NCBI RefSeq assembly: GCF_004010955.1
Contig: NZ_CP025227.1
Coordinates: forward strand, 1,488,001-1,552,000
DNA length: 64,000 nt
Direction: 5' to 3'
From: Actinomyces wuliandei
GTDB taxonomy: Bacteria > Actinomycetota > Actinomycetes > Actinomycetales > Actinomycetaceae
Shown: one piece after another, positions 54,511-63,722 of the stretch
How the letters are laid out: every line of letters begins with the position of its first letter
Position numbering within the stretch: position 1 is the stretch's first letter
Notes under the pieces: model-generated
The model's input: only the letters and a program-made list of their open reading frames with translations
Databases searched by the model: none
Told to the model about the DNA's origin: nothing
Position numbers and translations under genes: made by a program

Positions 54511-56328
54511 CTACTGGTGGGCGCAGGGGCAGGGCGAGTCCTGGCGGGCGGGTGCGGCGTCCACGCCCGCCTCCTTGCGCTGCTGGGCCGTGATGGGAGC
54601 CGGTGCCTCCGTCAGCGGGTCGTAGCCGCCTCCCGACTTCGGGAAGGCAATGACGTCACGGATCGAGTCCGCACCTGTCAGCAGCGCGATAATCCGGTCC
54701 CACCCAAAGGCGATGCCCCCGTGCGGTGGCGCCCCGTAGGAGAAGGCCTCCAGGAGGAAGCCAAACTTCTCCTGGGCCTCCTGCGGCTCGATTCCCATGA
54801 CCTTGAAGACGCGCTCCTGCACGTCACGGCGGTGGATGCGGATCGACCCGCCGCCGATCTCGTTGCCGTTGCACACGATGTCATAGGCATAGGCCAGGGC
54901 GGAGCCCGGGTCGGTGTCGAAGGTGTCCAGGCACTCCGGCCTGGGGGCGGTAAAGGCGTGGTGGACCGCGGTCCACGCGGAGGCGCCCAGGGCGACGTCC
55001 CCGTCCGCCCGGGCCTCTGCGGCGGCCTTGAACAGGGGGGCGTCCACCACCCACACAAAGCTCCACTCCTCCTCGTCCACCAGTCCGCAGCGGCGCGCTA
55101 TCTCCAGGCGAGCGGCCCCGAGCAGGGCGCGCGCCTCGTCGACGTTCCCTGCGGCGAAGAAGATGCAGTCACCTGCAGCAGCGCCGCAGGCCCGCGCCAG
55201 GCCCGTGCGCTCCTCCTCGGTGATGTTCTTGGCCACAGGCCCGCCGAGCGTCCCGTCCTCAGCCACAGTAACGTAGGCCAGGCCTTTGGCACCACGCTGC
55301 CTGGCCCACTCCTGCCAGGCGTCAAAGGTCCTCCTCGACTGCGTGGCGCCCCCGGGCATCACAACGGCACCGACATAGGGCTGACGGAACACGCGGAACG
55401 TCGTGCCCGTGAAGTACTCAGTGAGGTCCACCAGCTCGCAGCCAAAACGCAGGTCCGGCTTGTCCGTCCCGTAGCGCCTCATCGCCTCGGCATAGGTCAT
55501 CCGTGGGATCGGCGTTGTGACCTCGTGGCCGACCAGCGCCCAGACCTCCCGGAGCACCTCCTCCGCCACCGCGATGACGTCCTCCTGGTCCACAAAGCTC
55601 ATCTCCACGTCGAGCTGGGTGAACTCCGGCTGCCGGTCCGCCCGGAAGTCCTCGTCGCGGTAGCAGCGGGCGATCTGGTAGTAACGCTCCATGCCAGCCA
55701 CCATGAGCAGCTGCTTGAACAGCTGAGGACTCTGCGGCAGGGCGTACCACGACCCGGGTGCAAGGCGTGCTGGCACAAGGAAGTCGCGGGCGCCCTCAGG
55801 CGTGGAGCGGGTCAGGGTCGGGGTCTCGATCTCGACGAAGCCGTGGGAGTCCAGTACTTGGCGGACAGCACGGGATGCCTGCGAGCGCAGCCGGATGGCA
55901 CGCTGCATCGGTGAGCGGCGAAGGTCCAGGTAGCGGTACCTCAGGCGGGCCTCCTCACCCGCGTGGCCGGAGTCCTCGGCGTGGTCGGAGACCTGGAAGG
56001 GCAGGGCCGCCGAGGGGTTGAGGATCTCGACGTCGCGGACCACGACCTCGACGTCCCCGGTCGGCAGGCTCGGGTTCTCGTTGCCCTCGGGACGGGCGGT
56101 GACCTCACCGACCACCCTCAGCACGTACTCCGAGCGCAGGTCGTGGGCAACCTCCTCACGAATGACGACCTGGGCGACCCCCGAGGCGTCACGCAGGTCG
56201 ACAAAAGCCACACCGCCGTGGTCACGCCGACGGTCCACCCACCCGGCAAGGGTGACGGTCTGTCCGATGTCGACGGTGCGCAGGGAGCCTGCTGCTCGCG
56301 TTCTCAGCACGGTGCCGAGTCCTTCCAT
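54511..56328 (-). CDS. aspS: Aspartyl-tRNA synthetase
   Basis: 605 aa, bacterial type with GAD insertion. OB domain ([23 protein letters not shown]), class II motif 2 region [50 protein letters not shown] (split across residues about 200-230), and motif 3 [13 protein letters not shown]. Whether it also charges tRNA-Asn cannot be told without gat genes. Preceded by a hairpin that separates it from the surface-protein genes. Confidence 0.97.
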   Translation of the reverse strand: MEGLGTVLRTRAAGSLRTVDIGQTVTLAGWVDRRRDHGGVAFVDLRDASGVAQVVIREEVAHDLRSEYVLRVVGEVTARPEGNENPSLPTGDVEVVVRDVEILNPSAALPFQVSDHAEDSGHAGEEARLRYRYLDLRRSPMQRAIRLRSQASRAVRQVLDSHGFVEIETPTLTRSTPEGARDFLVPARLAPGSWYALPQSPQLFKQLLMVAGMERYYQIARCYRDEDFRADRQPEFTQLDVEMSFVDQEDVIAVAEEVLREVWALVGHEVTTPIPRMTYAEAMRRYGTDKPDLRFGCELVDLTEYFTGTTFRVFRQPYVGAVVMPGGATQSRRTFDAWQEWARQRGAKGLAYVTVAEDGTLGGPVAKNITEEERTGLARACGAAAGDCIFFAAGNVDEARALLGAARLEIARRCGLVDEEEWSFVWVVDAPLFKAAAEARADGDVALGASAWTAVHHAFTAPRPECLDTFDTDPGSALAYAYDIVCNGNEIGGGSIRIHRRDVQERVFKVMGIEPQEAQEKFGFLLEAFSYGAPPHGGIAFGWDRIIALLTGADSIRDVIAFPKSGGGYDPLTEAPAPITAQQRKEAGVDAAPARQDSPCPCAHQ

Positions 56329-56399
56329 CAGGGAGACGATCCAGGTGCCTGCCGCGACGCTGGCAGCGGGTACCGGCTGAAGTCTACGGCCTGACCGGG

Positions 56400-56423
56400 G
56401 CCGGTGGTGCGCACACCACCGGC
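56400..56423 (-). terminator. Hairpin between a surface-protein gene and aspS
   Basis: GCCGGTGGTG-CGCA-CACCACCGGC: perfect 10-bp stem with a 4-nt loop, 63 nt past the stop of the upstream gene and about 70 nt before aspS. A strong terminator candidate without U-tail. Confidence 0.6.
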
Positions 56424-56486
56424 GGGCTGGTGCGGTCCGGGCCAGCCGGTACGGGTGCTCGACGGCGTGGCAGGGCTCGGTCCTGG

Positions 56487-57290
56487 TCAGGACCAGCGAC
56501 CGTCCAGGCCAGCGAGTCGCCGCCGGTTGACGATGACGACGCCGGCAAGGACGACGACGACCAGCGAGACGGCCAGGACCGCTGTCCCAACGAGGAGGAA
56601 GTCCTTGGATGGCTCCCGCTCAGCTCCCGCAAGGGCTACCGCAGGGGTGGGTCTGCGGCTGGCACCAACGGACGCTGTGGCCGTGGATGACGCGAGCGCA
56701 CCGTCGTCCTCCGACGGAACCGGAGAAGCCTGACTGGCGCCCCCGATCACAGTAACTCCCGCGACGGTGAAGTAGGGGCTCTTGTTGGTGTACTCCGTCG
56801 TCCGCAGGTCCGAGGTGGCGACATCCGGTCCCGCGATGGCACGGAAACGCAGCCAGTGGTCCCCCAGACCGACATAGGCAGGCAGGTCGAGCGCCCCTGA
56901 GGCTGTGCCGTCCTCGTCGATGTGGAGCGTGGTGACTACTCCTGCGTCCGGGCCTGTCGGTGCTGCCAGCGCCCCGTCGTCCACCAGCACCTGAACTGTC
57001 GCCCCTCGGGGAAAGCCTGAGACCGTGTACACCACCGTGCCTCCCATCGCGACAGTGGAGGGACTGACGGTAGAGGCTGTTCCGGTGGTAGAGGACCCCG
57101 TCGTCGTGTCCGCGCTGGCCCGGACGGGCATCACGGGTGAGACCAGGAGCAGGAGCAGGAGCACAGCCACGGCGGTGGCGTAAGGCAGGCACACAGCCGC
57201 CCCGGGCCGCCGCGCAGCACTCGCAGCCACGGCACGTGCAGCAGCCGATGCGCCTGGCGGGAGGCGAGGTACCGTGGGTACTGGCCGCAT
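56487..57290 (-). CDS. Secreted, membrane-anchored protein of unknown function
   Basis: 267 aa. Not recognised. Ala-rich signal peptide (hydrophobic core [18 protein letters not shown]), a Thr/Ser-rich stretch, a beta-rich extracellular domain with [24 protein letters not shown] (resembling Ig-like bacterial adhesin domains), a Ser/Thr-rich stalk, a C-terminal membrane helix ([24 protein letters not shown]) and a basic tail NRRRL. No LPxTG is visible. AGGAGGGG upstream of the ATG at 57290 decides the start. Pairs with the next upstream gene, which has the same layout. Confidence 0.75.
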   Translation of the reverse strand: MRPVPTVPRLPPGASAAARAVAASAARRPGAAVCLPYATAVAVLLLLLLVSPVMPVRASADTTTGSSTTGTASTVSPSTVAMGGTVVYTVSGFPRGATVQVLVDDGALAAPTGPDAGVVTTLHIDEDGTASGALDLPAYVGLGDHWLRFRAIAGPDVATSDLRTTEYTNKSPYFTVAGVTVIGGASQASPVPSEDDGALASSTATASVGASRRPTPAVALAGAEREPSKDFLLVGTAVLAVSLVVVVLAGVVIVNRRRLAGLDGRWS

Positions 57291-57355
57291 GGCCCCTCCT
57301 CTCCCTTGCCTTCCCTGACTCTGCCTAACCCTGCCTGTGACGACCACACAGCCTC

Positions 57356-58771
57356 CTAGCGGCTGCGGCCGAGTCCCGAGGCGACACGCGCCACGGACCT
57401 GAGGACACCTGGACGTGCAACCACGAGGAATCCTGCCGCCCCCAGGACGAGCAGCATCCCGGCTCCCAGGAGCATCCAGTCCTCAGGGCCGATACGGAAC
57501 GTCTCGCTGACGGCGGCCTCCCCCGGAACGACGTGGGTGGTGGCTCCGGTGCTGTCACCGCTGAAGGAGGCCTCCTGTATCTCCAGCCGCGCCCATCCGA
57601 GCAGGTTGTTGTCGCTGTCAGCGACAACCAGCCTGTAGGTGCCGCACCCAAGACCGGATATGTCGACAGTGACGCTGTGGGACGAGTCGATCTGGAGCCA
57701 GTCTGACGACGTGCTGTCGGAAATATCCAGGGGCCGCGTGCCGTCAGGGAGGACAAAGACAGACACCCAGTCTCCGACGGAGGCCCGGGCCCTGGGGATC
57801 ATCAGCACCACGGCGCCTCCCTGACGGGTTCCTGACAGCGCTCCCGCATTGTCCGCACTAAGTTGGGAGGTGTCCGAGACGGGCGGGACAGGGGCGGAGG
57901 ACGGACGCTTACGGGAGTCGTTGGAGGTAGCTGGCGAGCCCGAGGCGGGGCCGGAGTCATCCCGGGCCTGCGAACCGTCCCCCCCACCGCTGTGGTCCGG
58001 CTGGTCGAGGTCGCTGCCGCTACCGCTGACCGGCGGCTCTGCGTCCGCCGAGGGTGCTGTCAGGGCAGGTGCGCTGGACTCTGCCTCCGCACCTGTGGCC
58101 TCTGGCCCGCCCTCCTCAACCTCAGTCGCACCATCATTCTGGACCTCGTCACCCTCCTGGACCTCCTCGCTTCTGGTGTCCTCCTCAGCAGTCGACGCAG
58201 AGGGGGCAGCGGAGCCGGGCTGCGCGCCCGCCTCCTCAAAGGCCGAGGCCTGCCCGGGACCCGTAACCTGGGGCTCTCCGGGGTCAGCCGGACCGGTCTG
58301 CCGCGTCTCCGCCGGACCGGCAGACTCAGTGGGACCGGCAGACTCACCCGGCGTGGCAGGGCCCGAAGACTCAGCAGGCGGAGAGGAGTGCCCTGCCTGG
58401 TCAGGCTGGGCGGCTACGGCAGTCTCCTCGTCGGCCGGCGCAGGCTCGGCAGGCTCTTCGGTACCTGTCGGCTCTGCGGCCCTCTCCGTGGCGCCCTCCA
58501 TGGTAAAGGTGCCCTCAATAGTGAAAGACCTTGCGTCGTTGCCTTCGTCGTCGCCGACTTCTGCCGACAGCCGCACGCAGGCTCCTGGAGCAGCGGCAGC
58601 GCACGCCCAGGACACCTGGCCCGGAGCGTCAATTGCTTCATGCTCCCGCCCTTCTGCTCCCCCTGCTGGAGGCACCAGAAGCATGACGAGCGTCACCGGA
58701 AGAACGAGGCCCACCTGCCACGGCAGTCTTGATGCGTGGCTCGCCGCAGACGGCTGCAACGGGTGTCGCAT
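57356..58771 (-). CDS. Acidic secreted protein with membrane anchor, unknown function
   Basis: 471 aa. Not recognised. Signal peptide (VGLVLPVTLVMLLVPPAGGA), a small Cys-containing N-terminal part (SWACAAAAPGACVRLSAE), about 210 residues of Glu/Pro/Ser/Gly-rich disorder, a beta-rich domain (ASVGDWVSVFVLPDG, VTVDISGLGCGTYRLVVADSDN), then a helix (WMLLGAGMLLVLGAAGFLVVA) and a basic tail. Layout suggests a cell-surface stalk protein. Sits 65 nt before the similar gene at 56487-57290; likely one operon. TATAAC at 58894-58899 may be its -10 box. Confidence 0.72.
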   Translation of the reverse strand: MRHPLQPSAASHASRLPWQVGLVLPVTLVMLLVPPAGGAEGREHEAIDAPGQVSWACAAAAPGACVRLSAEVGDDEGNDARSFTIEGTFTMEGATERAAEPTGTEEPAEPAPADEETAVAAQPDQAGHSSPPAESSGPATPGESAGPTESAGPAETRQTGPADPGEPQVTGPGQASAFEEAGAQPGSAAPSASTAEEDTRSEEVQEGDEVQNDGATEVEEGGPEATGAEAESSAPALTAPSADAEPPVSGSGSDLDQPDHSGGGDGSQARDDSGPASGSPATSNDSRKRPSSAPVPPVSDTSQLSADNAGALSGTRQGGAVVLMIPRARASVGDWVSVFVLPDGTRPLDISDSTSSDWLQIDSSHSVTVDISGLGCGTYRLVVADSDNNLLGWARLEIQEASFSGDSTGATTHVVPGEAAVSETFRIGPEDWMLLGAGMLLVLGAAGFLVVARPGVLRSVARVASGLGRSR

Positions 58772-59437
58772 GAGATGGCCTCGTTCACTGTGGGGGATCT
58801 GCAGGGACGTTGGGGCGGCAGGCCGTAGGCTCGTGCCTCCGGTAAGGAGAAGGGTGAGGACACTTGCGCGCGACCCGTCGGTGTCAAGGTGATGTTATAT
58901 CCCACGAATCTTGTGGCGGCACAGCCTCAGGCCACAGTGAGGTCACATGGCGGCGACCGAGAATATCAAGACTCCAGCAGAAATAAGTGGATCTGCCTAG
59001 AGGGATCCGGACCCGCAAGTAAAATCGAGGAAACGGAAACACTGTCAAAATGAGATATTACTTTTGCGTCACCAACATCTCTCTTGCATTACCTCCCACA
59101 CAGGCCCGAACGAGCCACCTCGCCCCGAGACCCACCTCACCTGTGACATGACCCCGGGTGGTGGAACCTGCTCCCTGTGCTGCCGTAACCTGCTTGGTGG
59201 AGCGATCCGCGCCCTGGTGCCCCGTCCGGAGGGCCATGACGTCGCCTGCTGGCACGTCGGTCACCCTGAGAGCCTGTGCATAGAACCCGTTGGCCGCCCC
59301 CGAGCCTGCTCATGGGCTAAGGAAGCGGCAGCGGGAGCAGTGGGCCAGGTGCGGCAAGAGCGGAGGACATACGGTCCTCCCCCACTCTCCACAGAGCAGT
59401 CCCTGCATCACTGACGGGGACGGAACGGGAAAACTTC
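58772..59437. other. 666-nt divergent intergenic region, partly AT-rich
   Basis: No supported gene. 58890-59100 is clearly richer in A+T than the rest of the window (for example TTATAT, GAAATAAG, GATATTAC). It holds a possible minus-strand -10 TATAAC (58894-58899), an imperfect dyad CCACGA/TTGTGG (58902-58916), and near the helicase gene a perfect stem GGAGGAC-ATACG-GTCCTCC (59362-59380). A 116-codon open frame at 59064-59414 has no ribosome site or family features and is not called. It probably holds the promoters and a long 5' leader of the helicase gene. Confidence 0.5.
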
Positions 59438-61933
59438 ATGACAACCAGTAACGGACCGCTGAGCCTTGATGCCATGTTCGCCGCCGAGGCCTCCAGCAAC
59501 GACGTGGCTACTCCTCAGGTCCACGACCCGCACACCTCCTCGCCAGAGGACTTCGCCACTCCTGCGTCCTCCGACACGCCTGAGGACCCTGTGGACGTGG
59601 AGCACGAGGACGAGGAGGACGACGTCGAGCGCGACGTCCCCGAGCGCGACCCTGAGGACCCCGGTGACACTGCGGGTGGGGACCTCCACGACGACCACGA
59701 CAACCGCGGCGATGACCACGCCGGCAACCAGGATGACGACCGGGAGGCCGTCCGGCACACAGACACCAAAGACGCCAGAGGCTCCGAGGAGCCGGGCACC
59801 GGGAGGAACGCGGCTCCCCAGGAGCACCGAGGCGACCACGGGGACGGCTCCGGGGCCGCTGGCGCCGCAGACCCTGAGGAGACCACCTTCGCTGACCTGG
59901 GGCTTCCGGGTGACCTGCTCAAGGCTGTCACCGACATGGGTTACACCACCCCTACCGCCATCCAGAGGGAGGCGATCCCGGTGCTGCTGGGCGGCCGTGA
60001 CGTCGTCGGGGTGGCCCAGACCGGTACCGGAAAGACGGCAGCCTTTGGGCTGCCCCTGCTGGACACCGTCGAGGCCCGTGACGCCAGGGTCCAGGCCCTG
60101 GTGCTGGCTCCCACCCGGGAGCTGGCCCTGCAGAGCGCCGAGGCCCTCACTGACATGGCCGCCCGCTCCCGGGGGCTGGACGTCGTCGCGGTCTACGGGG
60201 GCGCACCCTACGGTCCCCAGATCGGCGCGCTCAGGGACGGCGCCCAGGTCGTGGTCGGCACCCCGGGACGGGTGATCGACCTCATTGAGAAGGGAGCGCT
60301 GCGCCTGGACGACGTGCGCTACTTCGTCCTGGACGAGGCTGACGAGATGCTGCGTATGGGTTTCGCCGAGGACGTGGAGACCATCGCCTCCTCCCTGCCC
60401 TCGCAGCGCCGCACCGCCCTGTTCTCCGCGACGATGCCGCCTGCCATCCAGGAGGTGGCCCGCCAGCACCTTCACGAGCCCGTCCAGGTGGAGGTCTCCC
60501 GCCCCGCCTCTACCGTGGCCACCGTCCGCCAGACCTACGCTGTCGTCCCCTTCCGCCACAAGATCGGGGCTGTGTCCCGCATCCTGGCGGTCACTGAGGC
60601 CGAGGCGGCAATCGTGTTCGTGCGTACCAAGTCCACTGCGGAGGACGTCGCCATCGAGCTGGCGGGCCGAGGCATCCAGGCCGCAGCCATCTCCGGGGAC
60701 GTGCCCCAGCGGGAGCGGGAGCGCCTGGTTGACCGGCTGCGCTCAGGCACCCTGGACGTGCTTGTCGCTACCGATGTCGCCGCTCGAGGCCTTGACGTGG
60801 ACCGCATCGGGCTTGTGGTCAACTTTGACGTCCCCCGCGAGGCCGAGGCCTATGTGCACCGCATCGGCCGTACCGGCAGGGCGGGACGCCATGGGGAGGC
60901 CGTCACCTTCCTGACGCCGAAGGAGAAGCGCAAGCTGCGTCAGATCGAGCGGCTGACCGGGACGCGCCTGGAGGAGATCACCCTGCCCTCCCCTGCCGAC
61001 GTCTCCGCGCACCGTGCCCGCACCCTGCTGGAGCGGGCACGCTCCCGTCACCAGCGGGGACGTCTGGACGCCTACCTGCCCCTGGTGGTCTCCACGGCCG
61101 AGGTCCTCGGCACCAGCGCCCAGGAGCTGGCAGCTACCCTTGTGGCCCTGGCAGTCGGGGACGAGGGTCCTGTCCGCCGAGACGACAGGGACATCACCTC
61201 CACCAGCCGCCCGGCGCCACGCGGCTCCCGCGATGAGAGTGTCGACCCTGACGGCGCCTTTGTCTCGGCCTCCTTCGAGGGGGGACGGGAGGACCGTCGT
61301 CGCAAGGACCGGAGGGAGCGGCCCGACACCAGACGGGGCGCGCCCCGAGGCGGGCGCCGCGAGCCTGAGGGACCGGGCACGGTCTACCGCGTCGAGGTCG
61401 GTCACCGCGACCGTGTCATGCCCGGTGCCATCGTCGGGGCGCTGGCCAATGAGGGAGGTATCGACGGCTCCGCCATCGGCAAGATCGACATCCTCCAGTC
61501 CTTCTCCCTGGTCACGATCCACACCGAGCTGACGCCTGACCACCTAGACGTCATCGGCCGGGCAACCGTCAGCGGCCGTGAGCTGCGCATCCGCCCTGAC
61601 GAGGGACCGGGGCACGGCTGGTCGGGTCCCAACGACCGTGAGGGGCGGCGCGGCTTTGGCCGTGGCGGCCAGGCAGACCGGGGCTCACGGGGCTGGGACC
61701 GCGACGAGCGCCCCCGCCGCCGCTGGGAGGACCACGACCGTGAGGGGCGGCGCGGCTTTGGCCGTGGCGGCCAGGCAGACCGGGGCTCACGGGGCTGGGA
61801 CCGCGACGAGCGTCCCCGCCGCCGCTGGGAGGACCACGACAGGGGCTACCGCTCCGGACGCGACGACCGCGGCTCCAGCCGCTTCGGTGGCAACCGGGGC
61901 GGAGGCTACCGGGGAAACCGCGACCCACGCTGA
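59438..61933 (+). CDS. deaD: DEAD-box ATP-dependent RNA helicase (DeaD/CsdA-like)
   Basis: 831 aa. Unwinds structured RNA in ribosome assembly and decay. An acidic disordered N terminus (about 150 residues) precedes the helicase core: AQTGTGKTAAFGLPLL, PTRELALQ, DEADEMLRMGF, SATMP, FVRTKSTAEDVA, ATDVAARGLDVDRIG and HRIGRTGRAGR. A DbpA-type RNA-binding domain (TVYRVEVGHRDRVMPGAIVGAL to GRELRIRP) follows. The C-terminal 100 residues are Arg/Gly/Asp-rich, built on a 34-residue tandem repeat. Ribosome site weak. The long hairpin-bearing leader would fit cold or stress control, which is inference. Confidence 0.96.
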   Translation: MTTSNGPLSLDAMFAAEASSNDVATPQVHDPHTSSPEDFATPASSDTPEDPVDVEHEDEEDDVERDVPERDPEDPGDTAGGDLHDDHDNRGDDHAGNQDDDREAVRHTDTKDARGSEEPGTGRNAAPQEHRGDHGDGSGAAGAADPEETTFADLGLPGDLLKAVTDMGYTTPTAIQREAIPVLLGGRDVVGVAQTGTGKTAAFGLPLLDTVEARDARVQALVLAPTRELALQSAEALTDMAARSRGLDVVAVYGGAPYGPQIGALRDGAQVVVGTPGRVIDLIEKGALRLDDVRYFVLDEADEMLRMGFAEDVETIASSLPSQRRTALFSATMPPAIQEVARQHLHEPVQVEVSRPASTVATVRQTYAVVPFRHKIGAVSRILAVTEAEAAIVFVRTKSTAEDVAIELAGRGIQAAAISGDVPQRERERLVDRLRSGTLDVLVATDVAARGLDVDRIGLVVNFDVPREAEAYVHRIGRTGRAGRHGEAVTFLTPKEKRKLRQIERLTGTRLEEITLPSPADVSAHRARTLLERARSRHQRGRLDAYLPLVVSTAEVLGTSAQELAATLVALAVGDEGPVRRDDRDITSTSRPAPRGSRDESVDPDGAFVSASFEGGREDRRRKDRRERPDTRRGAPRGGRREPEGPGTVYRVEVGHRDRVMPGAIVGALANEGGIDGSAIGKIDILQSFSLVTIHTELTPDHLDVIGRATVSGRELRIRPDEGPGHGWSGPNDREGRRGFGRGGQADRGSRGWDRDERPRRRWEDHDREGRRGFGRGGQADRGSRGWDRDERPRRRWEDHDRGYRSGRDDRGSSRFGGNRGGGYRGNRDPR
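61634..61837 (+). repeat. 102-bp tandem repeat, two copies, one mismatch
   Basis: Bases 61634-61735 and 61736-61837 are identical except 61711 (c) versus 61813 (t). Each copy encodes the same 34 residues (DREGRRGFGRGGQADRG plus SRGWDRDERPRRRWEDH) of the helicase tail. The period is a multiple of three, so copy number can change without shifting frame. Confidence 0.95.
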
Positions 61934-62019
61934 GCCCTGCTGCTCCCGCCGCTCGGGGATGGCCCGGGCAGGCCCGCCCACGGGCACCGCCAGACCCGGC
62001 ACCGGTGGATTCTGTGCCC

Positions 62020-62046
62020 GGGGTAGACTGGCGACAGTCTATCCCC
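62020..62046 (+). promoter_or_regulatory. Hairpin between helicase and antiporter genes; possible promoter
   Basis: TAGACTG-GCGA-CAGTCTA forms a 7-bp stem with a GNRA-type loop, extended by GGGG/CCCC with one bulge. It could end the helicase transcript. The same bases include TAGACT, a TAnnnT -10 box often seen in actinobacteria, which would start the antiporter transcript about 80 nt before its GTG. I cannot choose between the two. Confidence 0.45.
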
Positions 62047-62114
62047 ACTGCTGCCCCCGACCGGTGCGCACCGGTGCTGAGACATGAGACAGGTGCGGGA
62101 CCAGGAAGGTGATC

Positions 62115-63722
62115 GTGACCCCAGAGCTGTCTATTGTTCCTGCCGTCTACCTGCTTGCCGTCGTCCTCCTGGGATTTACGGCAACCCTCCTGCGCCTGCC
62201 GCCGCTGGTCGGGTTCCTGGCCGCCGGGTTCGTGCTGGGCGCCTCAGGCATACCCCACCTGGAGGCCGTCGAGGTGCTCGGAGACGTAGGGGTGGCGGTC
62301 CTGCTGTTCATGATCGGCCTGAAGGTGGACCTGCGTAGCCTGGCCAGGCGGGAGGTAGTCAGCACCGCCGTGGTCACGATCCTGGTCCTGTCCCTCCTGG
62401 GCACCGCGCTCGTCTCCGGCCTGGTCCTCCTGGGGCTGCAGGTCGGGGCGGTCACCCCCGCCGGTGTTGTTGTCCTCGGTTTCGCCCTGTCCTTCTCCTC
62501 CACGGTCGTAGTCGTCAAGCTTCTTGAGGACCGCGACGACCTCGGGTCCCTCTACGGCCGTATCGCCATCGGCGTGCTTGTCGTCCAGGACATTGCCGCA
62601 GTCGTGTACATGACGGTGGCCTCGGGACAGCGGCCCTCGCCCTGGGCGCTGGGCCTGGTGCTGCTGTGGCCGACGTCGCGGCTCCTGGGCAGGGTACTCG
62701 ACCGCATCGACCACCGTGAGATGCGTGCGCTCTTCGGCATCTCCATGGCTCTTCTTCCGGGGTACCTGCTCTTCTCCATCCTGGGTGTCGATGGCGACCT
62801 CGGGGCGCTGGTCATGGGGGTGCTCCTCGCCTCCCACCCTGCGGCCAAGGAGCTCTCCAGCGCCCTGTTCACCATCAAGGAGCTCCTCCTGGTGGGATTT
62901 TTCCTGTCCATCGGCATGGAGGGCCTGCCCGGCCCAGGCGCTGTCCTCCTGGCCTGCGCCCTCCTGCTGCTCATGCCGGTCAGGGCCATGGTCTACACTG
63001 CGGTCGTGCGCCTGGAGCGAATGCGCCGACGCACTGCCGTGGTCACCGGCCTGGCCATGACCGCTTACTCCGAGTTCGCCCTCATTGTTGTGGCCGTTGC
63101 CGTGGACCACGCCCTCCTGGGTGAGGAGTGGACGGCTGCCGTCAGCCTGGCACTGGCGCTGTCCTTCGTCGTCTCAGGAGTCGTCAACCACAACCCGGCC
63201 AGGCTGGTGCGCTGGATGACCGAGGCCCTGCCCCACCGGCCGCACACCTTCCTCCACCCCTCAGAGCGCCCGCTGGACCTCACCGGTGTGCGTACCGTCA
63301 TTTTCGGAATGGGTCGTGTGGGTCGGGCCACCTACGCGCGTCTGGCCCAGGACGGCCAGGTCGGCGTGCTCGGTATCGACAACGACGCCACCAAGGTCGC
63401 CGGACTGTCCGCCCAGGGCCTCAACGTCCTGGAGGCCGACGCCACCGACCAGGACTTCTGGGACAAGCTTGACGCGGTCCACGCCTCCACAGCGGTGCTG
63501 GCCATGCCGGAGCCGGGTGCCAACCTGCACGTCCTGGACTGGCTGGAGCGGTCCAGCTTCGAGGGCCAGGTGCTGGCGGTCGCTGGCTACGACGACGAGG
63601 CCGACGCCATGCGTCGGCGTGGTGTGGACAGTGTCGTCAACATCTACGACGGCCTGGGCACGGCCCTGGCCGAGGCGGTCGAGTCCGTGGAGACGGTCGG
63701 TCCGGAGGACCGTCCGTCATGA
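62115..63722 (+). CDS. Kef-type cation:proton antiporter with TrkA-N domain
   Basis: 535 aa. The N-terminal CPA2 exchanger domain, about 12 helices, begins IVPAVYLLAVVLLGF and contains PLVGFLAAGFVLGASGIPHL, FMIGLKVDLRSL and FALSFSSTVVVVKLLEDR. The C-terminal RCK/TrkA-N domain has VIFGMGRVGRATYARLAQDG and GIDNDATKVAGLSAQGLNVLEADATD for NAD(H) binding. It probably moves K+ or Na+ against H+ and responds to redox or nucleotides. AGGA lies 8 nt before the GTG at 62115; an earlier GTG (62109) touches it. Its stop overlaps the ATG of a broken paralogue. Confidence 0.92.
   Translation: MTPELSIVPAVYLLAVVLLGFTATLLRLPPLVGFLAAGFVLGASGIPHLEAVEVLGDVGVAVLLFMIGLKVDLRSLARREVVSTAVVTILVLSLLGTALVSGLVLLGLQVGAVTPAGVVVLGFALSFSSTVVVVKLLEDRDDLGSLYGRIAIGVLVVQDIAAVVYMTVASGQRPSPWALGLVLLWPTSRLLGRVLDRIDHREMRALFGISMALLPGYLLFSILGVDGDLGALVMGVLLASHPAAKELSSALFTIKELLLVGFFLSIGMEGLPGPGAVLLACALLLLMPVRAMVYTAVVRLERMRRRTAVVTGLAMTAYSEFALIVVAVAVDHALLGEEWTAAVSLALALSFVVSGVVNHNPARLVRWMTEALPHRPHTFLHPSERPLDLTGVRTVIFGMGRVGRATYARLAQDGQVGVLGIDNDATKVAGLSAQGLNVLEADATDQDFWDKLDAVHASTAVLAMPEPGANLHVLDWLERSSFEGQVLAVAGYDDEADAMRRRGVDSVVNIYDGLGTALAEAVESVETVGPEDRPS

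Noticed and set aside
53659..55914. 751-codon plus-strand open frame
   Set aside because: Runs over the end of the MMPL gene, the YrdC-domain gene and most of aspS in the wrong frame or strand; product has no recognisable domain.
59064..59414. 116-codon plus-strand open frame before the helicase gene
   Set aside because: No ribosome site, mixed composition with many Cys and Pro, no motif; crosses the AT-rich patch and a hairpin.
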